The notes under the pieces are model-generated. The model saw only the letters and a list, made by a program, of their open reading frames with translations. It did not search any database and had not been told where the DNA came from. From the NCBI RefSeq assembly GCF_000948395.1, contig NZ_JYFN01000018.1:13876-77875 (forward strand): 64,000 nt of DNA, read 5' to 3'. The translations under genes and the position numbers were made by a program. Positions within the stretch are counted from its first letter, which is position 1; every line of letters begins with the position of its first letter. Positions 36,107-44,777 of the stretch are shown here, piece after piece. The stretch comes from Frankia torreyi (GTDB lineage: Bacteria > Actinomycetota > Actinomycetes > Frankiales > Frankiaceae).

Positions 36107-36455
36107 GCCTCTACCGTAGTCCGCCCGCCCATCCCGGGCGGCGGCTGGGAAAACTCTCACATCGGTGAAACCGGGGGGCCCGGGTGTCAGCGTCGTCGCG
36201 ATCGCCGGATCCCACACTCGGTCGCGAATCGGTACAAATCCCCTGCAACGGGCGCACGGGGGAGTCGGGTGACGGCGGAGTCGTGTAACGGCAACGGCGA
36301 CCCCGTCCGCGCCCGGCTGGGCAGCGGGGCGCCGGGTCCGGGTCCGGGGCCGGGAGACCGGTCGGGCCGCCTGGGAGACCGTTCTGGTCGCCTGGGAGAC
36401 CGTTCTGGTCGCCTGGAAGACCGGTCTGGCCGCTGGGAGACGTAGTGTCGGAACC
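36107..36455. other. 349-base divergent region
   Basis: No gene is supported. The half nearer the lipid kinase presumably holds its promoter. The half nearer the membrane protein is filled by a 21-bp tandem repeat, described separately. Confidence 0.5.
36352..36434. repeat. 21-bp tandem repeat, four copies, upstream of a membrane protein gene
   Basis: The unit gggagaccgttctggtcgcct occurs exactly at 36373-36393 and 36394-36414, with diverged copies on both sides (36352-36372 and a 20-base copy to 36434). The array ends 21 bases before the next start codon. Confidence 0.9.
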
Positions 36456-36983
36456 ATGGGATCCACGAGCCGTCCCGGGCAGCCGGCCGGCGGCCGGTTC
36501 GACGAGCTGCGTGAGGCCGCGCGCACGGCGTCCGTGCCGGCCTGGGTGGCGAGCGTTCTGCTTGCCGCCGAGGCGCTCGTCCTGTTGGCGCTGGGCGTCC
36601 TGCAGGTGCTGCGCGGATTCGGTTCCGACATCGACGACGTCGGGCGCGCCGAGACCGGTGGGGTTCTCGCGATCCTCGGCGCCGTGGGCGTGGCCGTGCT
36701 CGCGGCGGGAGTGCTGCGGCGCGGGGCGTCCTACCGGTCGCCCACGCTCGTCGTGCAGATCCTCTGCCTGCCCGTCGCCTGGGGGCTGGTGCAGGCCGGC
36801 GACTACGGCTACGGCATCCCGCTGTTCGTCGTCCCACTCGTGATTGTCGTGGCCCTGCTGGCCTCGGTCGGGTTCGGTCCGTCGGCCGCCAGCGCCCGCG
36901 GCCCCGCCACCCACGCGGGGCAGGACGAGGACGCCGGACGCGGCGACGGCAGGCAGGTGCCGCGGGGGCCGCAGCGTCCCTGA
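36456..36983 (+). CDS. Multi-pass membrane protein of unknown function
   Basis: 175 residues from ATG 36456. Four hydrophobic segments are visible: WVASVLLAAEALVLLALGVLQVL, GVLAILGAVGVAVLAAGVL, TLVVQILCLPVAWGLVQAG and GIPLFVVPLVIVVALLASVGF. A hydrophilic tail rich in Gly, Asp and Arg follows. Size and layout resemble small actinobacterial integral membrane proteins, but I do not recognise the family. The 21-bp array lies directly upstream and no clear ribosome site is seen. Confidence 0.7.
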   Translation: MGSTSRPGQPAGGRFDELREAARTASVPAWVASVLLAAEALVLLALGVLQVLRGFGSDIDDVGRAETGGVLAILGAVGVAVLAAGVLRRGASYRSPTLVVQILCLPVAWGLVQAGDYGYGIPLFVVPLVIVVALLASVGFGPSAASARGPATHAGQDEDAGRGDGRQVPRGPQRP

Positions 36984-37089
36984 GACAGGCGCGGTACGCG
37001 TTCGTGAGGTTGTGGCGGTCCTGCGGCGGTACGCGACCTGGCGAGGCCAGATGACCGGAGCTCCACCAGATGACCGGAGTCGGAGGGGT

Positions 37090-38061
37090 CTAGCCGTCCT
37101 CGAGCAGGCCGCGGCGTAGCTGGGCCAGGGTCCGGGCCAGCAGCCGGGACACGTGCATCTGGGATATTCCGAGCTCGGTGGCGATCTGCGACTGGGTCAT
37201 GTTGCCGAAGAAGCGCAGGAGCAGGATGCGCTTCTCCCGCGGCGGGAGCTTCTCCAGCAGCGGCTTGAGCGACTCGCGGTACTCCACGCCCTCCAGGGAT
37301 TCGTCCTGGACGCCCAGGGTGTCCGCGACGGCGGGAGCCTCGTCGTCACCGGAGTCCGGCGCGTCGAGGGAGACCGCCGAGTAGGCGTTGGCCGATTCGA
37401 GCCCCTCGAGGACGTCCTCCTCACTCATCTGCAGATGCCGGGCGATCTCGCTGACGGTGGGGGAGCGGCCGAGTGTCTGGGACAGCTCGGACGTCGCCTT
37501 CGTCAGCGAGAGCTTGAGCTCCTGCAACCGGCGGGGAACCCGGATCGCCCAGCCCTTGTCGCGGAAGTGACGCTTGATCTCGCCGACGATCGTCGGGGTG
37601 GCGTAGGTGGAGAACTCCACCCCGCGCTCCGGGTCGAACCGGTCCACCGACTTGATCAGGCCGATCGTGGCGACCTGGACGAGATCGTCGAGCGGCTCAC
37701 CGCGGTTGCGGAAGCGCCGGGCGAGGTACTCCACCAGCGGCAGGTGCATCCGGACGAGCTGGTCGCGGATGGCGGCGCGTTCCGCGTCGCCCTCGGGCAG
37801 CTCGGCGAGGCGCACGAACAGCGCCCGGGCCATCGCCCGGTCGGGAGAGTGGGTGCGTTCGGTGCCCTCGCGCTCGGGTTCGGCGCTCGGCGCCGGCTGG
37901 GCCGCGACCTCGGTGCCGAGGTCCGGCTCCTGGCCGCGCTCGGCGGGATGTTCGTCCAGGGCAGCCCCCCGCTGGCTCAGCGCGGCCACCGGGTCCACCG
38001 CGGGGGTGTCATGGGCGGCTGCCGTACGGGGCGGAGTCGGAGTTCTGCCGGTTGACGTCAC
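37090..38061 (-). CDS. SigF/SigB-family alternative sigma factor
   Basis: 323 residues from GTG 38061. An 80-residue disordered N-terminus precedes region 2 (LPLVEYLARRFRNRGEPLDDLVQVATIGLIKSVDRFDPERGVEFSTYATPTIVGEIKRHFRDKGW), region 3 (RVPRRLQELKLSLTKATSELSQTLGRSPTVSEIARHL) and region 4 (LPPREKRILLLRFFGNMTQSQIATELGISQMHVSRLLARTL). This is the SigB/SigF/SigG general-stress and development group. The start overlaps the stop of the rsbW-like gene (GTGA), fitting a co-expressed sigma/anti-sigma pair. No RsbV-type antagonist is adjacent. Confidence 0.92.
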   Translation of the reverse strand: MTSTGRTPTPPRTAAAHDTPAVDPVAALSQRGAALDEHPAERGQEPDLGTEVAAQPAPSAEPEREGTERTHSPDRAMARALFVRLAELPEGDAERAAIRDQLVRMHLPLVEYLARRFRNRGEPLDDLVQVATIGLIKSVDRFDPERGVEFSTYATPTIVGEIKRHFRDKGWAIRVPRRLQELKLSLTKATSELSQTLGRSPTVSEIARHLQMSEEDVLEGLESANAYSAVSLDAPDSGDDEAPAVADTLGVQDESLEGVEYRESLKPLLEKLPPREKRILLLRFFGNMTQSQIATELGISQMHVSRLLARTLAQLRRGLLEDG

Positions 38062-38594
38062 GGTGTACCTACCGCGTCACCCAATGGTGTCTGGTCGGCC
38101 GCACCCGATCCGCGGACGTGTCCCGCCGGCGGCTCGCCGAGATCCGCCCGCACGCCCCGGCGTTTCTGCAGCGTGATGCTCACCTTGTTGCCCGGGCCGG
38201 TGGAGGTGTCCACATCCCCCGCGAGGGCCTTGAGCACCGTCCAGGCGAAGGTGTCCTCCGACGGGGGCTCGCCGTCGAGGCTCTCGACCGTCACCAGCAC
38301 GTGCATCACCCCGGGCGAGAGCGTGAACGTGCAGTCGAGCGACGACCCGGGCACCGCCGAGACGAGCAGCAGCGCGCACGCCTCGTCCACGGCGATCCGC
38401 AGGTCCTCGATGTCGTCGAGGGTGAAGTCGAGCCTGGCCGCGAGGGATGCCGTGGCGGTGCGCAGGACAGTCAGGTACGCACTGGCCGCGGGCAGGGTGA
38501 GCGCGACGACGTCGCGCAGTCCGCCGGAGTGGGCGGTTTGGCTGTCGATGGTGTCGGAGTTCTCCGCGCCGCCGGTCGAAGGCGTCGGATCCAC
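38058..38594 (-). CDS. RsbW/UsfX-like anti-sigma factor (HATPase_c_2)
   Basis: 178 residues from GTG 38594, overlapping the sigma-factor start by four bases. The GHKL-type core covers residues 28-150: VALTLPAASAYLTVLRTATASLAARLDFTLDDIEDLRIAVDEACALLL and MHVLVTVESLDG, then a GDVDTSTGPGNKVSITLQK segment. It would bind and hold the downstream SigF-like factor and could phosphorylate an RsbV-type antagonist. The N-box, usually ExxN, reads EACAL here without the Asn, so kinase activity may be altered. Confidence 0.88.
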   Translation of the reverse strand: MDPTPSTGGAENSDTIDSQTAHSGGLRDVVALTLPAASAYLTVLRTATASLAARLDFTLDDIEDLRIAVDEACALLLVSAVPGSSLDCTFTLSPGVMHVLVTVESLDGEPPSEDTFAWTVLKALAGDVDTSTGPGNKVSITLQKRRGVRADLGEPPAGHVRGSGAADQTPLGDAVGTP

Positions 38595-38958
38595 GTTCCT
38601 ACCCCCAAAGAGCCTGCATAGTGCGAGGAGGAACCCTCGCGGGTGGTCCGCCGGCCGGAGCCGGCCGAACGATGATGTTGTGAATGACTGCCTTCCCGCT
38701 CACCGACGGCATCATGCATCTCCGCGGCGGCCGTGACGTCCCTCATGGCCGGTCGCGATCCGCTCCGTCGGCGGCCGGCGACGGCCACCGCCTCCACCGT
38801 ACCCAGCCGCCGGTGGGTCCCGCAGGTCGGGTGATCGTAAGCCCTCGCCGTCGGCGCCCTTCCGTGCCTGGCCGGCGCCGGTGCCGACCAGGCACGCGGG
38901 GCCCAGAAACGGGGACGAACCGCCGGGTCGGGCCCCGATCCGGGCCGAAGCGGCGGGA
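38595..38958. other. 364-base intergenic region
   Basis: No gene is supported. It includes the short inverted repeat CCGGCCG-GAG-CCGGCCG near 38650-38670. It must hold the promoter of the rsbW-sigF operon on the minus strand, but I could not place a SigF-type GGWWT/GGGTAY pair. Confidence 0.5.
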
Positions 38959-39600
38959 TCAGGCCGGATCGGCGGTGCCGGCGCCGGGGCGAGGGCGGCC
39001 CAGGGCGGCGAGATCGGTGAGGGCGTCGCCGTCCACCCGCCAGGTCGACCACCCGGTCAGCGGCCGCGCCGCCAGCGAGCGGTAGAACGCCTGCGCCGGC
39101 GTGTTCCAGTCGAGCACGGCCCATTCGAGCCGCCGGTAGCCGCGCTTGACGCAGACCGTGGCGAGTGCGGCGAGCAGCGCCCGGCCATGGCCGCCACGGC
39201 GGTGCTCCGGCCGCACGAACAGGTCGATCAGGTGCATGCCGGACTGGCCGGTCCAGGTGGAGAAGGTCGGATGCCAGATCGCGAAGCCCACGACGGGGGG
39301 TGGATGCGCCACCCCGGCCGGAAGCGCACCGCCGGTCGGGAGTGGGCCCCCGGACGGGAGCGGCCCCCCGGTCGGAAGTGGTCCCCCGGACGGGGGTGGT
39401 CCCCCGTCCGGGGTGGCACCCGCGGGTGGTTGGTCGGCCGTGGCCACGAGGCAGTAGGCGGCCGGGATCGGGCCGAACAGGGCGGCCTGCAGATCGGCCG
39501 GGGTCATGGCGACCCGGTCCGCTTCGCGCTCGTAGCCGGCGAGCGCCCGGACCAGCTCCAGGACGACCTCGACGTCCCCGGGGCCGGCCACCCGGATCAT
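38959..39600 (-). CDS. GNAT acetyltransferase with repeat insertion
   Basis: 213 residues from ATG 39600, overlapping the RmlC-like stop by four bases. The fold is a GNAT of the diamine/spermidine acetyltransferase style: VRALAGYEREADRVAMTPADLQAALFG at the N-terminus, then MHLIDLFVRPEHRRGGHGRALLAALATVCVKRGYRRLEWAVLDWN (acetyl-CoA loop RRGGHG) and the C-terminal AQAFYRSLAARPL. Residues 58-100 are a repeated PSGGPLP/PTGGPLP stretch inserted between strands, which probably loops out of the fold. The substrate is unknown. Confidence 0.85.
   Translation of the reverse strand: MIRVAGPGDVEVVLELVRALAGYEREADRVAMTPADLQAALFGPIPAAYCLVATADQPPAGATPDGGPPPSGGPLPTGGPLPSGGPLPTGGALPAGVAHPPPVVGFAIWHPTFSTWTGQSGMHLIDLFVRPEHRRGGHGRALLAALATVCVKRGYRRLEWAVLDWNTPAQAFYRSLAARPLTGWSTWRVDGDALTDLAALGRPRPGAGTADPA
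39320..39415 (-). repeat. 18-bp in-frame tandem repeat inside the GNAT gene
   Basis: Units of the form ggtcggaagtggtccccc and ggacgggagcggcccccc alternate for about five copies, each encoding six residues (PSGGPL or PTGGPL). Mean base use differs from the flanking enzyme. Confidence 0.85.
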
Positions 39601-40223
39601 CGTGATCCGCCCGCCACGGCGCCGGCGGCGCGTAGCTCGTCGTAGAAGGCCAGGCAGTCGCGGTAGGCCGGCAGCAGGCCCGCCGACTCTGCCTCCTTCA
39701 GCGAGGGGGCCGAGTCGTCCTTCTCCGACAGCAGCGGCGTGAGATCATCGGGCCAGGGCAGCGCCAGATCGGGGTCGAGCGGGTTGACGCCGTGCTCGCG
39801 ACCGGGGGTGTAAGGCGTCGAGCACAGGTAGGAGATCGCCGCGTCGTCGGTCAGCGCCATGAAGGCGTGCCCCAGGCCCTCCGAGACGTACAGGCCCCGC
39901 CGGTCGACGTCGTCGAGCAGGACCGAGGCGAAGGTGCCGAACGTCGGCGATCCGGTGCGGATGTCAACGACGCAGTCGAGCACCCGCCCGCGCACGCAGG
40001 TCACGTACTTCGCCTGACTGGGTGGCACCTGAGCGTAGTGCACGCCGCGAAGGGTTCCGGCCCGGCTGACGCTGTGATTGGCCTGCGACAGGGTCAGCGG
40101 ATGGCCCACGACCTCGGCAAGCGCGTCGGAGCGGAACCACTCCAGGAAGGTCCCGCGGCTGTCGGAGTGCTGACGCGGGGTGAACACCCAGGCGTCTGGA
40201 ACCGATAGTTCGCTGATCTCCAC
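39597..40223 (-). CDS. dTDP-4-dehydrorhamnose 3,5-epimerase (RmlC) family protein
   Basis: 208 residues from ATG 40223. Cupin-type RmlC motifs are present: FTPRQHSDSRGTFLEWFRSD, LSQANHSVSRAGTLRGVHYAQ (catalytic His in RGVH), YVTCVRGRVLDCVVDIRTGSPTFG (catalytic Asp), VSEGLGHAFMALTDDAAISYLCSTPYTPGREHGVNPLDPDLALPWP. It would epimerise a dTDP-4-keto-6-deoxy sugar. No rmlA, rmlB or rmlD is adjacent, so it may serve a scattered rhamnose or antibiotic-sugar pathway. The downstream GNAT gene is translationally coupled. Confidence 0.9.
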   Translation of the reverse strand: MEISELSVPDAWVFTPRQHSDSRGTFLEWFRSDALAEVVGHPLTLSQANHSVSRAGTLRGVHYAQVPPSQAKYVTCVRGRVLDCVVDIRTGSPTFGTFASVLLDDVDRRGLYVSEGLGHAFMALTDDAAISYLCSTPYTPGREHGVNPLDPDLALPWPDDLTPLLSEKDDSAPSLKEAESAGLLPAYRDCLAFYDELRAAGAVAGGSR

Positions 40224-40403
40224 GACAGCGAAGGTACCGGTTCGACCAGTTGCCTCCCCGCAGGCCGGACCGTCGGGTCGGCGCGCGTTGGCGCGCAGGG
40301 GTGGCTCGTGCGGAGCGCCGGCTCCGATGATGCGGCCGGTGTCGTGCGCCGACGTCCACGGTGGGGGCAGCGGCGACGGTGGGGGCAGCGTCCACCGTGG
40401 GGT

Positions 40404-41177
40404 CTAGAGCACCTTGGACAGGAAGGCGCGGGTGCGCTCGTGCGTCGGTGCGGTGAGCAGGGTGGCCGGCGGCCCGACTTCGACGACCCTGCCGGCGTCC
40501 ATGAAGACGACGGTGTCGGCCGCCTGGCGGGCGAACCCGAGCTCGTGCGTGACCACGATCATCGTCATCCCCTCGGTGGCGAGCTGGCGCATGATCTCCA
40601 GTACCTCGCCGACCAGCTCGGGGTCGAGCGCGGAGGTCGGCTCGTCGAACAGCATCAGCTTGGGGCGCATCGCGAGCGCCCGGGCGATCGCGACCCGCTG
40701 CTGCTGCCCGCCGGAGAGCTCGGCGGGGTAGGCGCCCGCCCGATCGGCGAGGCCCACTCGGGCCAGCAGCGCCCGGCCCCGTTCGACGGCCTCGGACCGC
40801 CGCTCGGCGCGCACCCGGACCGGGGCCTCGATGATGTTCTCCAGGGCGGTCAGGTGTGGGAAGAGGTTGAACCGTTGGAACACCATCCCGATCTCCCGGC
40901 GCTTGCGCGCGATGTCGCGGGGCCGCAGCTCCCGGATCCGCCCGCGGTGCTCGCGGTAACCGACGAGCTCCCCGTCGACCTCCAGCCGGCCACCACTGAT
41001 CTGCTCCAGGTGGTTGATGCAGCGCAGGAATGTGGTCTTCCCGGAGCCGGATGGCCCGATCAGGCAGGTCACCTCGCCGGGGACCACGGTCAGGGAGACC
41101 TCCCGAAGGGCGACGTGCTGGCCGAACGACTTGCGCACCCGCTCGGCGCGGACCATCGGCACCGCGGTGCCGCTCAC
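40404..41177 (-). CDS. Polar amino-acid ABC transporter, ATP-binding protein
   Basis: 257 residues from GTG 41177, overlapping the permease stop (GTGA). Walker [20 protein letters not shown]-loop [18 protein letters not shown], signature [19 protein letters not shown], Walker [22 protein letters not shown] and the switch His in [15 protein letters not shown] are all intact. The CINHLE and FNLFPHLT details are typical of GlnQ/GluA-type importers of polar amino acids. It is the last gene of a three-gene leftward operon (binding protein, permease, ATPase). Confidence 0.95.
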   Translation of the reverse strand: MSGTAVPMVRAERVRKSFGQHVALREVSLTVVPGEVTCLIGPSGSGKTTFLRCINHLEQISGGRLEVDGELVGYREHRGRIRELRPRDIARKRREIGMVFQRFNLFPHLTALENIIEAPVRVRAERRSEAVERGRALLARVGLADRAGAYPAELSGGQQQRVAIARALAMRPKLMLFDEPTSALDPELVGEVLEIMRQLATEGMTMIVVTHELGFARQAADTVVFMDAGRVVEVGPPATLLTAPTHERTRAFLSKVL

Positions 41178-42175
41178 CGGCGCTCCCCGACGCGGGCCAG
41201 GGTTCCGCGGGCGAAGCGGCGCTCGAGCTGGTGCTGCCCGACCGTGAGCACCGAGGTCAGTGCGAGGTACCACAGCGCCGCCACGATCAACAGCGGGATT
41301 GTCTGGAAGTTGCGGGCGTAGATGAGTCGAGTGGCGTTGAGCAGCTCGTTGTAGGAGATCACGCTCACCAGGGAGGTCGTCTTGAGCATCGAGATGGTCT
41401 CGTTGCCGGTGGGTGGAATGATCGTCCGCATGGCCTGCGGCAGCACGATGCGCCGCAGCGTCAGCGCCCGGGACATGCCGAGCGCGGACGCCGCCTCGGT
41501 CTGGCCCGCATCGACGCCGTTGATGCCGGCGCGCACGATCTCGGCCATGTAGGCGGCCTCGTTGAGGCCGAGCCCGAGCACCGCCGCGGCGAACAGCGGC
41601 ACGATGTGGTTGGCGTCGCCGGAGACGAAGCTCGGCCCGAACGGTATTCCGAGCGAAAGCCGGGGGTACAGCGCGCCGATGAAGCTCCAGAACAGGATCT
41701 GCACCAGCAGCGGTGTGCCCCGGAAGAACCAGATGTACAGCCAGGCGGCGCCGGCCACGACCGGGTTCGGCGACATCCGCAGGATGGCCAGCACGATTCC
41801 GCCGACGATCCCGATCGCCATCGCGATGACCGTCAGGTAGACGGTGGCCCACAGGCCGCGGAGCACCGGCTCGGCGAACAGGTAGTCGCCGACGGTGCCC
41901 CACTGGAAATTCCGGTTGGTGACGAGGGAGTGCACCCCCATCGCGGCGAGGACGCCGATGGCCACGCCGGCCGCCCACCGGCCGGGATGGCGTAGCGGCA
42001 CGGCGTCGACGTCCACCCCGACCCCCGTCCCGGGCGCGGCGCCGGCCGCCGGCGCCGGCGCGGGATCGGTGGCGAGGGCGGGATCGGTGGCGAGGGCGGG
42101 ATCGGCGGCAGGGGTGGGGTCGGTGGCGGGGGTGGTGGCGCCGCGCGGGGGCGGCGAGGCGTCCGCGGTCGTCAT
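41174..42175 (-). CDS. Polar amino-acid ABC transporter, permease
   Basis: 333 residues from ATG 42175, overlapping the binding-protein stop by four bases. The first 50 residues are a repeated Ala/Thr/Asp/Pro tract (TDPALATDPALATDPAPAPA). Then come a membrane helix (AAGVAIGVLAAMGVHSLVTN) and the His/Glu/Gln permease domain, with LRGLWATVYLTVIAMAIGIVGGIVLAILR, WLYIWFFRGTPLLVQILF and the coupling-helix EAA loop EAASALGMSRALTLRRIVLPQAMR. One permease gene serves the operon, so it probably acts as a homodimer. Confidence 0.94.
   Translation of the reverse strand: MTTADASPPPRGATTPATDPTPAADPALATDPALATDPAPAPAAGAAPGTGVGVDVDAVPLRHPGRWAAGVAIGVLAAMGVHSLVTNRNFQWGTVGDYLFAEPVLRGLWATVYLTVIAMAIGIVGGIVLAILRMSPNPVVAGAAWLYIWFFRGTPLLVQILFWSFIGALYPRLSLGIPFGPSFVSGDANHIVPLFAAAVLGLGLNEAAYMAEIVRAGINGVDAGQTEAASALGMSRALTLRRIVLPQAMRTIIPPTGNETISMLKTTSLVSVISYNELLNATRLIYARNFQTIPLLIVAALWYLALTSVLTVGQHQLERRFARGTLARVGERR
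42063..42125 (-). repeat. 18-bp in-frame tandem repeat in the permease gene
   Basis: Copies of ggatcggtggcgagggcg encode ATDPAL repeats in the N-terminal cytoplasmic tail of the permease, three to four times with variation. Confidence 0.8.
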
Positions 42176-43083
42176 CCGGTCGCGCCGTTGATCCGCGGGG
42201 CACTGATGGCCCCGTCCCGGACCCCCCACCGGTCGAGGATCTTCGCGTAGGCGCCGTCGTCGATCAGCTTTGCCATGGCGGCGCGCAGCGCAGCGGCCAG
42301 GCCCGAGTTCTTCGGCACGGCGATGCCGTAGGGCGCGGTCCCGTAGGGCTTCCCCACAATCCTGATCTTTCCGCCGGACAGCTTCGCCTGGTAGTCGGCG
42401 ACCGGCGAGTCCGCCATCGACACCTCGGCGCGGCCCGCGGTGAGGGCCAGGTTGGCGCCGTTCTGGTCGTCATAGTTCTGCACGGTGACCTTGGGCCTGC
42501 CCGCCGCCGTGCACCGGCCGCTCTGGTCGCCGGCGTCGGTCTGCTGGGTGGTGCCGGTCTCCACCGCCACCGTGCGCCCGCACAGGTCGGCCAGCGTGGC
42601 GATCTCCACCCCACCCTGGCCGCGGGTCATGAAGGAGGTGCCCGCGGAGTAGTAGGTCACGAAGTCGACCTGCTTCTGGCGCTCTTTGGTGTCGGTGAAG
42701 GACGACATACCGACGTCATATCGGCCGGAGGCGAGACCGGGCAGGATCGAGTCGAAGACCACCTGCGTGGGCTGGACCTTGAGACCCAGGACACCGCCGA
42801 GCGCGCGGGCCAGGTCGATATCCATTCCGATGATGGTTTTTCCGTCCGTGTCGAAGAACTCGTTCGGTGCGTAGGACGGGTCGGTGGCGACCGTGAGCGT
42901 CCCCTTGTCGCGGCTGCTTTGGGGTAGTTGACCTGCGATGACGTGGTCGGTGGCGGTTGTCGTCGCCGACGTGGCCGTGGTGTTGGAGTTGTCATCGCCA
43001 CAGCCCGCCACGATCGTCAGCAGCGCGAGGCTCATGACCAGGGCAGATATCCTCGCACCATGACGAAAAACGCCGCTGTGCAC
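42172..43083 (-). CDS. Polar amino-acid ABC transporter, substrate-binding lipoprotein
   Basis: 303 residues from GTG 43083, chosen because GGAGG lies six bases upstream on the minus strand. The signal peptide reads ARISALVMSLALLTIVAGC, with the lipobox Cys at about residue 27, then a Thr/Ser linker. The periplasmic-binding-protein type 2 fold follows: LTVATDPSYAPNEFFD, GMDIDLARALGGVLGLKV, VVFDSILPGLASGRYDVGMSSFTDT and YGTAPYGIAVPKNSGLAAALRAAMAKLIDDGAYAKILDRWGV. It first captures a polar amino acid, the identity of which cannot be told, and heads the operon. Confidence 0.93.
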   Translation of the reverse strand: MHSGVFRHGARISALVMSLALLTIVAGCGDDNSNTTATSATTTATDHVIAGQLPQSSRDKGTLTVATDPSYAPNEFFDTDGKTIIGMDIDLARALGGVLGLKVQPTQVVFDSILPGLASGRYDVGMSSFTDTKERQKQVDFVTYYSAGTSFMTRGQGGVEIATLADLCGRTVAVETGTTQQTDAGDQSGRCTAAGRPKVTVQNYDDQNGANLALTAGRAEVSMADSPVADYQAKLSGGKIRIVGKPYGTAPYGIAVPKNSGLAAALRAAMAKLIDDGAYAKILDRWGVRDGAISAPRINGATG

Positions 43084-43475
43084 TGATGACCTCCAGGATT
43101 CGGGTGGAGCGTTATGTGATGTGGGCGGTGTCCGAGTGCACCAAACCCTGATCATGTGACGTCTCCGCTACGCTCGCGCACCCGCTCCGTGTCGACATGT
43201 TTCGTTTGCGTTGCGATGGGGTTCGTCCGAGGTTCACCGTGGGCGAACCTTCGGCGAGAGCCCGACCGGGTCGGCGTGCGATATTGGAAGTAACCCCGGG
43301 CAACCCCCGGGCGCTCGTCCCGCTTCACGATCACCAAACATCGTGGAGTGGGGCCGCTCAGGCCCGCCCTCCCGCGGACACGGCACGCACGGAGGGCGGG
43401 CGTCTTGTAGCGCCGCCCAGGTGGTACCACGATCGCCCACGGGGCCACCGGCGGCATGTCCGAGGAGCAATCTCC
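43084..43475. other. 392-base divergent region between the ABC operon and malic enzyme
   Basis: No gene is supported. The left part (43090-43200) is less GC-rich and must hold the ABC operon promoter. The right part contains the structured leader of the malic enzyme gene, given separately. Confidence 0.55.
43362..43430 (+). promoter_or_regulatory. Structured leader of malic enzyme with T-box-like motif
   Basis: GCCCGCCCTCC at 43362-43372 pairs perfectly with GGAGGGCGGGC at 43391-43401 (11 bp, 18-base loop). Downstream, CCAGGTGGTACCACG at 43418-43432 resembles the T-box sequence GGTGGNACCGCG and also contains the perfect palindrome GTGGTACCAC (43421-43430). It could be a tRNA-sensing leader or a protein operator. 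I could not identify a specifier stem. Confidence 0.4.
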
Positions 43476-44705
43476 GTGACCGCAACCACTGACCACTCGA
43501 CCCTCGACTCCACCGCCGCGTCGGAACTGGCCGGGGTCAGCCCGCGCCCGTCCGACGACGATCCCGCCTTCGCCCTGCACCGCGGCGGTAAGATCGGCAT
43601 CGCGCTCACCGTCCCCCTGGAGAACCGCGAGGACCTCTCGCTGGCCTACACTCCCGGGGTCGCGCGGGTGTGCACGGCGATCGCCGAGACGCCGGCACTC
43701 GCCGACGACTACACCTGGCGGTCCAACACCGTCGCAGTCGTCACCGACGGAACCGCCGTGCTCGGCCTCGGTGACATCGGCCCCCTGGGTTCCCTGCCGG
43801 TCATGGAGGGCAAGGCGGCCCTGTTCAAGCACTTCGGCGGCGTCGACGCCGTCCCGCTCGCGCTCGCCTGCACCGACGTCGAGGAGATCGTCGAGACCGT
43901 CGTCCGGCTCGCGCCGAGCTTCGGCGGGATCAACCTCGAGGACATCTCGGCGCCGCGGTGCTTCGCGATCGAGCGCCTCCTGCAGGACCGCGTCGACATC
44001 CCGGTCTTCCACGACGACCAGCACGGCACCGCGATCGTCGCCCTGGCCGCGCTGGAGAACGCCGCCAAGCTGACCGGGCGCACCCTCGGCGACCTGCGTG
44101 CCGTGGTGTCCGGCGCGGGTGCGGCCGGAGTGGCGGTGACCCGCATCCTGCTGGCCGCCGGCATCGGCGACATCGCGGTCGGTGACAGCCGTGGCATCAT
44201 CTACCCCGGCCGCGACGCCCTCACCCCGGTGAAGGCCGCGCTCGCCGCCGAGACCAACTCCGCCGGCCTGACCGGTTCGATCACCGACGCGCTGCGCGGC
44301 GCCGACGTGTTCCTCGGCCTGTCCTCCGGGCAGGTGCCGGAGGAGGCGGTCGCCACCATGGCGCCCGAGGCGATCATCTTCGCGATGGCGAACCCGGACC
44401 CCGAGGTGGAGCCCGCGATCGCCCACAAGTACGCCCGCATCGTCGCCACCGGGCGCAGCGACTACCCCAATCAGATCAACAACGTGCTGGCGTTCCCCGG
44501 CGTGTTCCGCGGTGCGCTCGACGTGCGGGCCAGCCGGGTGACGGAGGGCATGAAGCTCGCCGCCGCCACGGCGCTCGCCGACGTGATCGCCGACGAGCTG
44601 GCCGAGGACCTCATCATCCCGAGCGTGTTCGACCCCCGGGTGGCCCCGGCCGTCTCGGCGGCTGTCGCCGCGGCCGCCCGGGCCGACGGGGTCGCCCGGC
44701 GCTGA
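43476..44705 (+). CDS. NAD(P)-dependent malic enzyme
   Basis: 409 residues from GTG 43476, with GAGGAG eight bases upstream. Signatures are clear: [16 protein letters not shown] (catalytic Tyr), [24 protein letters not shown] (catalytic Lys), [44 protein letters not shown] (metal ligands) and the nucleotide fold [17 protein letters not shown]. It decarboxylates malate to pyruvate. The length fits the short bacterial form without the phosphotransacetylase-like extension. It stands as a single gene ended by a strong hairpin. Confidence 0.95.
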   Translation: MTATTDHSTLDSTAASELAGVSPRPSDDDPAFALHRGGKIGIALTVPLENREDLSLAYTPGVARVCTAIAETPALADDYTWRSNTVAVVTDGTAVLGLGDIGPLGSLPVMEGKAALFKHFGGVDAVPLALACTDVEEIVETVVRLAPSFGGINLEDISAPRCFAIERLLQDRVDIPVFHDDQHGTAIVALAALENAAKLTGRTLGDLRAVVSGAGAAGVAVTRILLAAGIGDIAVGDSRGIIYPGRDALTPVKAALAAETNSAGLTGSITDALRGADVFLGLSSGQVPEEAVATMAPEAIIFAMANPDPEVEPAIAHKYARIVATGRSDYPNQINNVLAFPGVFRGALDVRASRVTEGMKLAAATALADVIADELAEDLIIPSVFDPRVAPAVSAAVAAAARADGVARR

Positions 44706-44722
44706 GGAAGGTCCACGACGGT

Positions 44723-44758
44723 CGGGAACCCCGCAGGTAGCCGCCTGCGGGGTTCCCG
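44723..44758. terminator. Bidirectional hairpin between convergent genes
   Basis: A perfect 15-bp stem, CGGGAACCCCGCAGG with CCTGCGGGGTTCCCG, encloses the loop tagccg. It starts 17 bases after the malic enzyme stop and lies 20 bases from the stop of the convergent gene. There is no T run on either side, as is common in high-GC actinobacteria. Confidence 0.8.
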
Positions 44759-44777
44759 GGCCCGCAGGCGGGCGGCC

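Noticed and set aside
38595-38720. SigF-type promoter before the rsbW-sigF operon
   Set aside because: GGGTAG occurs just before the rsbW start, but it serves as a ribosome site position and no GGWWT box lies at the right distance.
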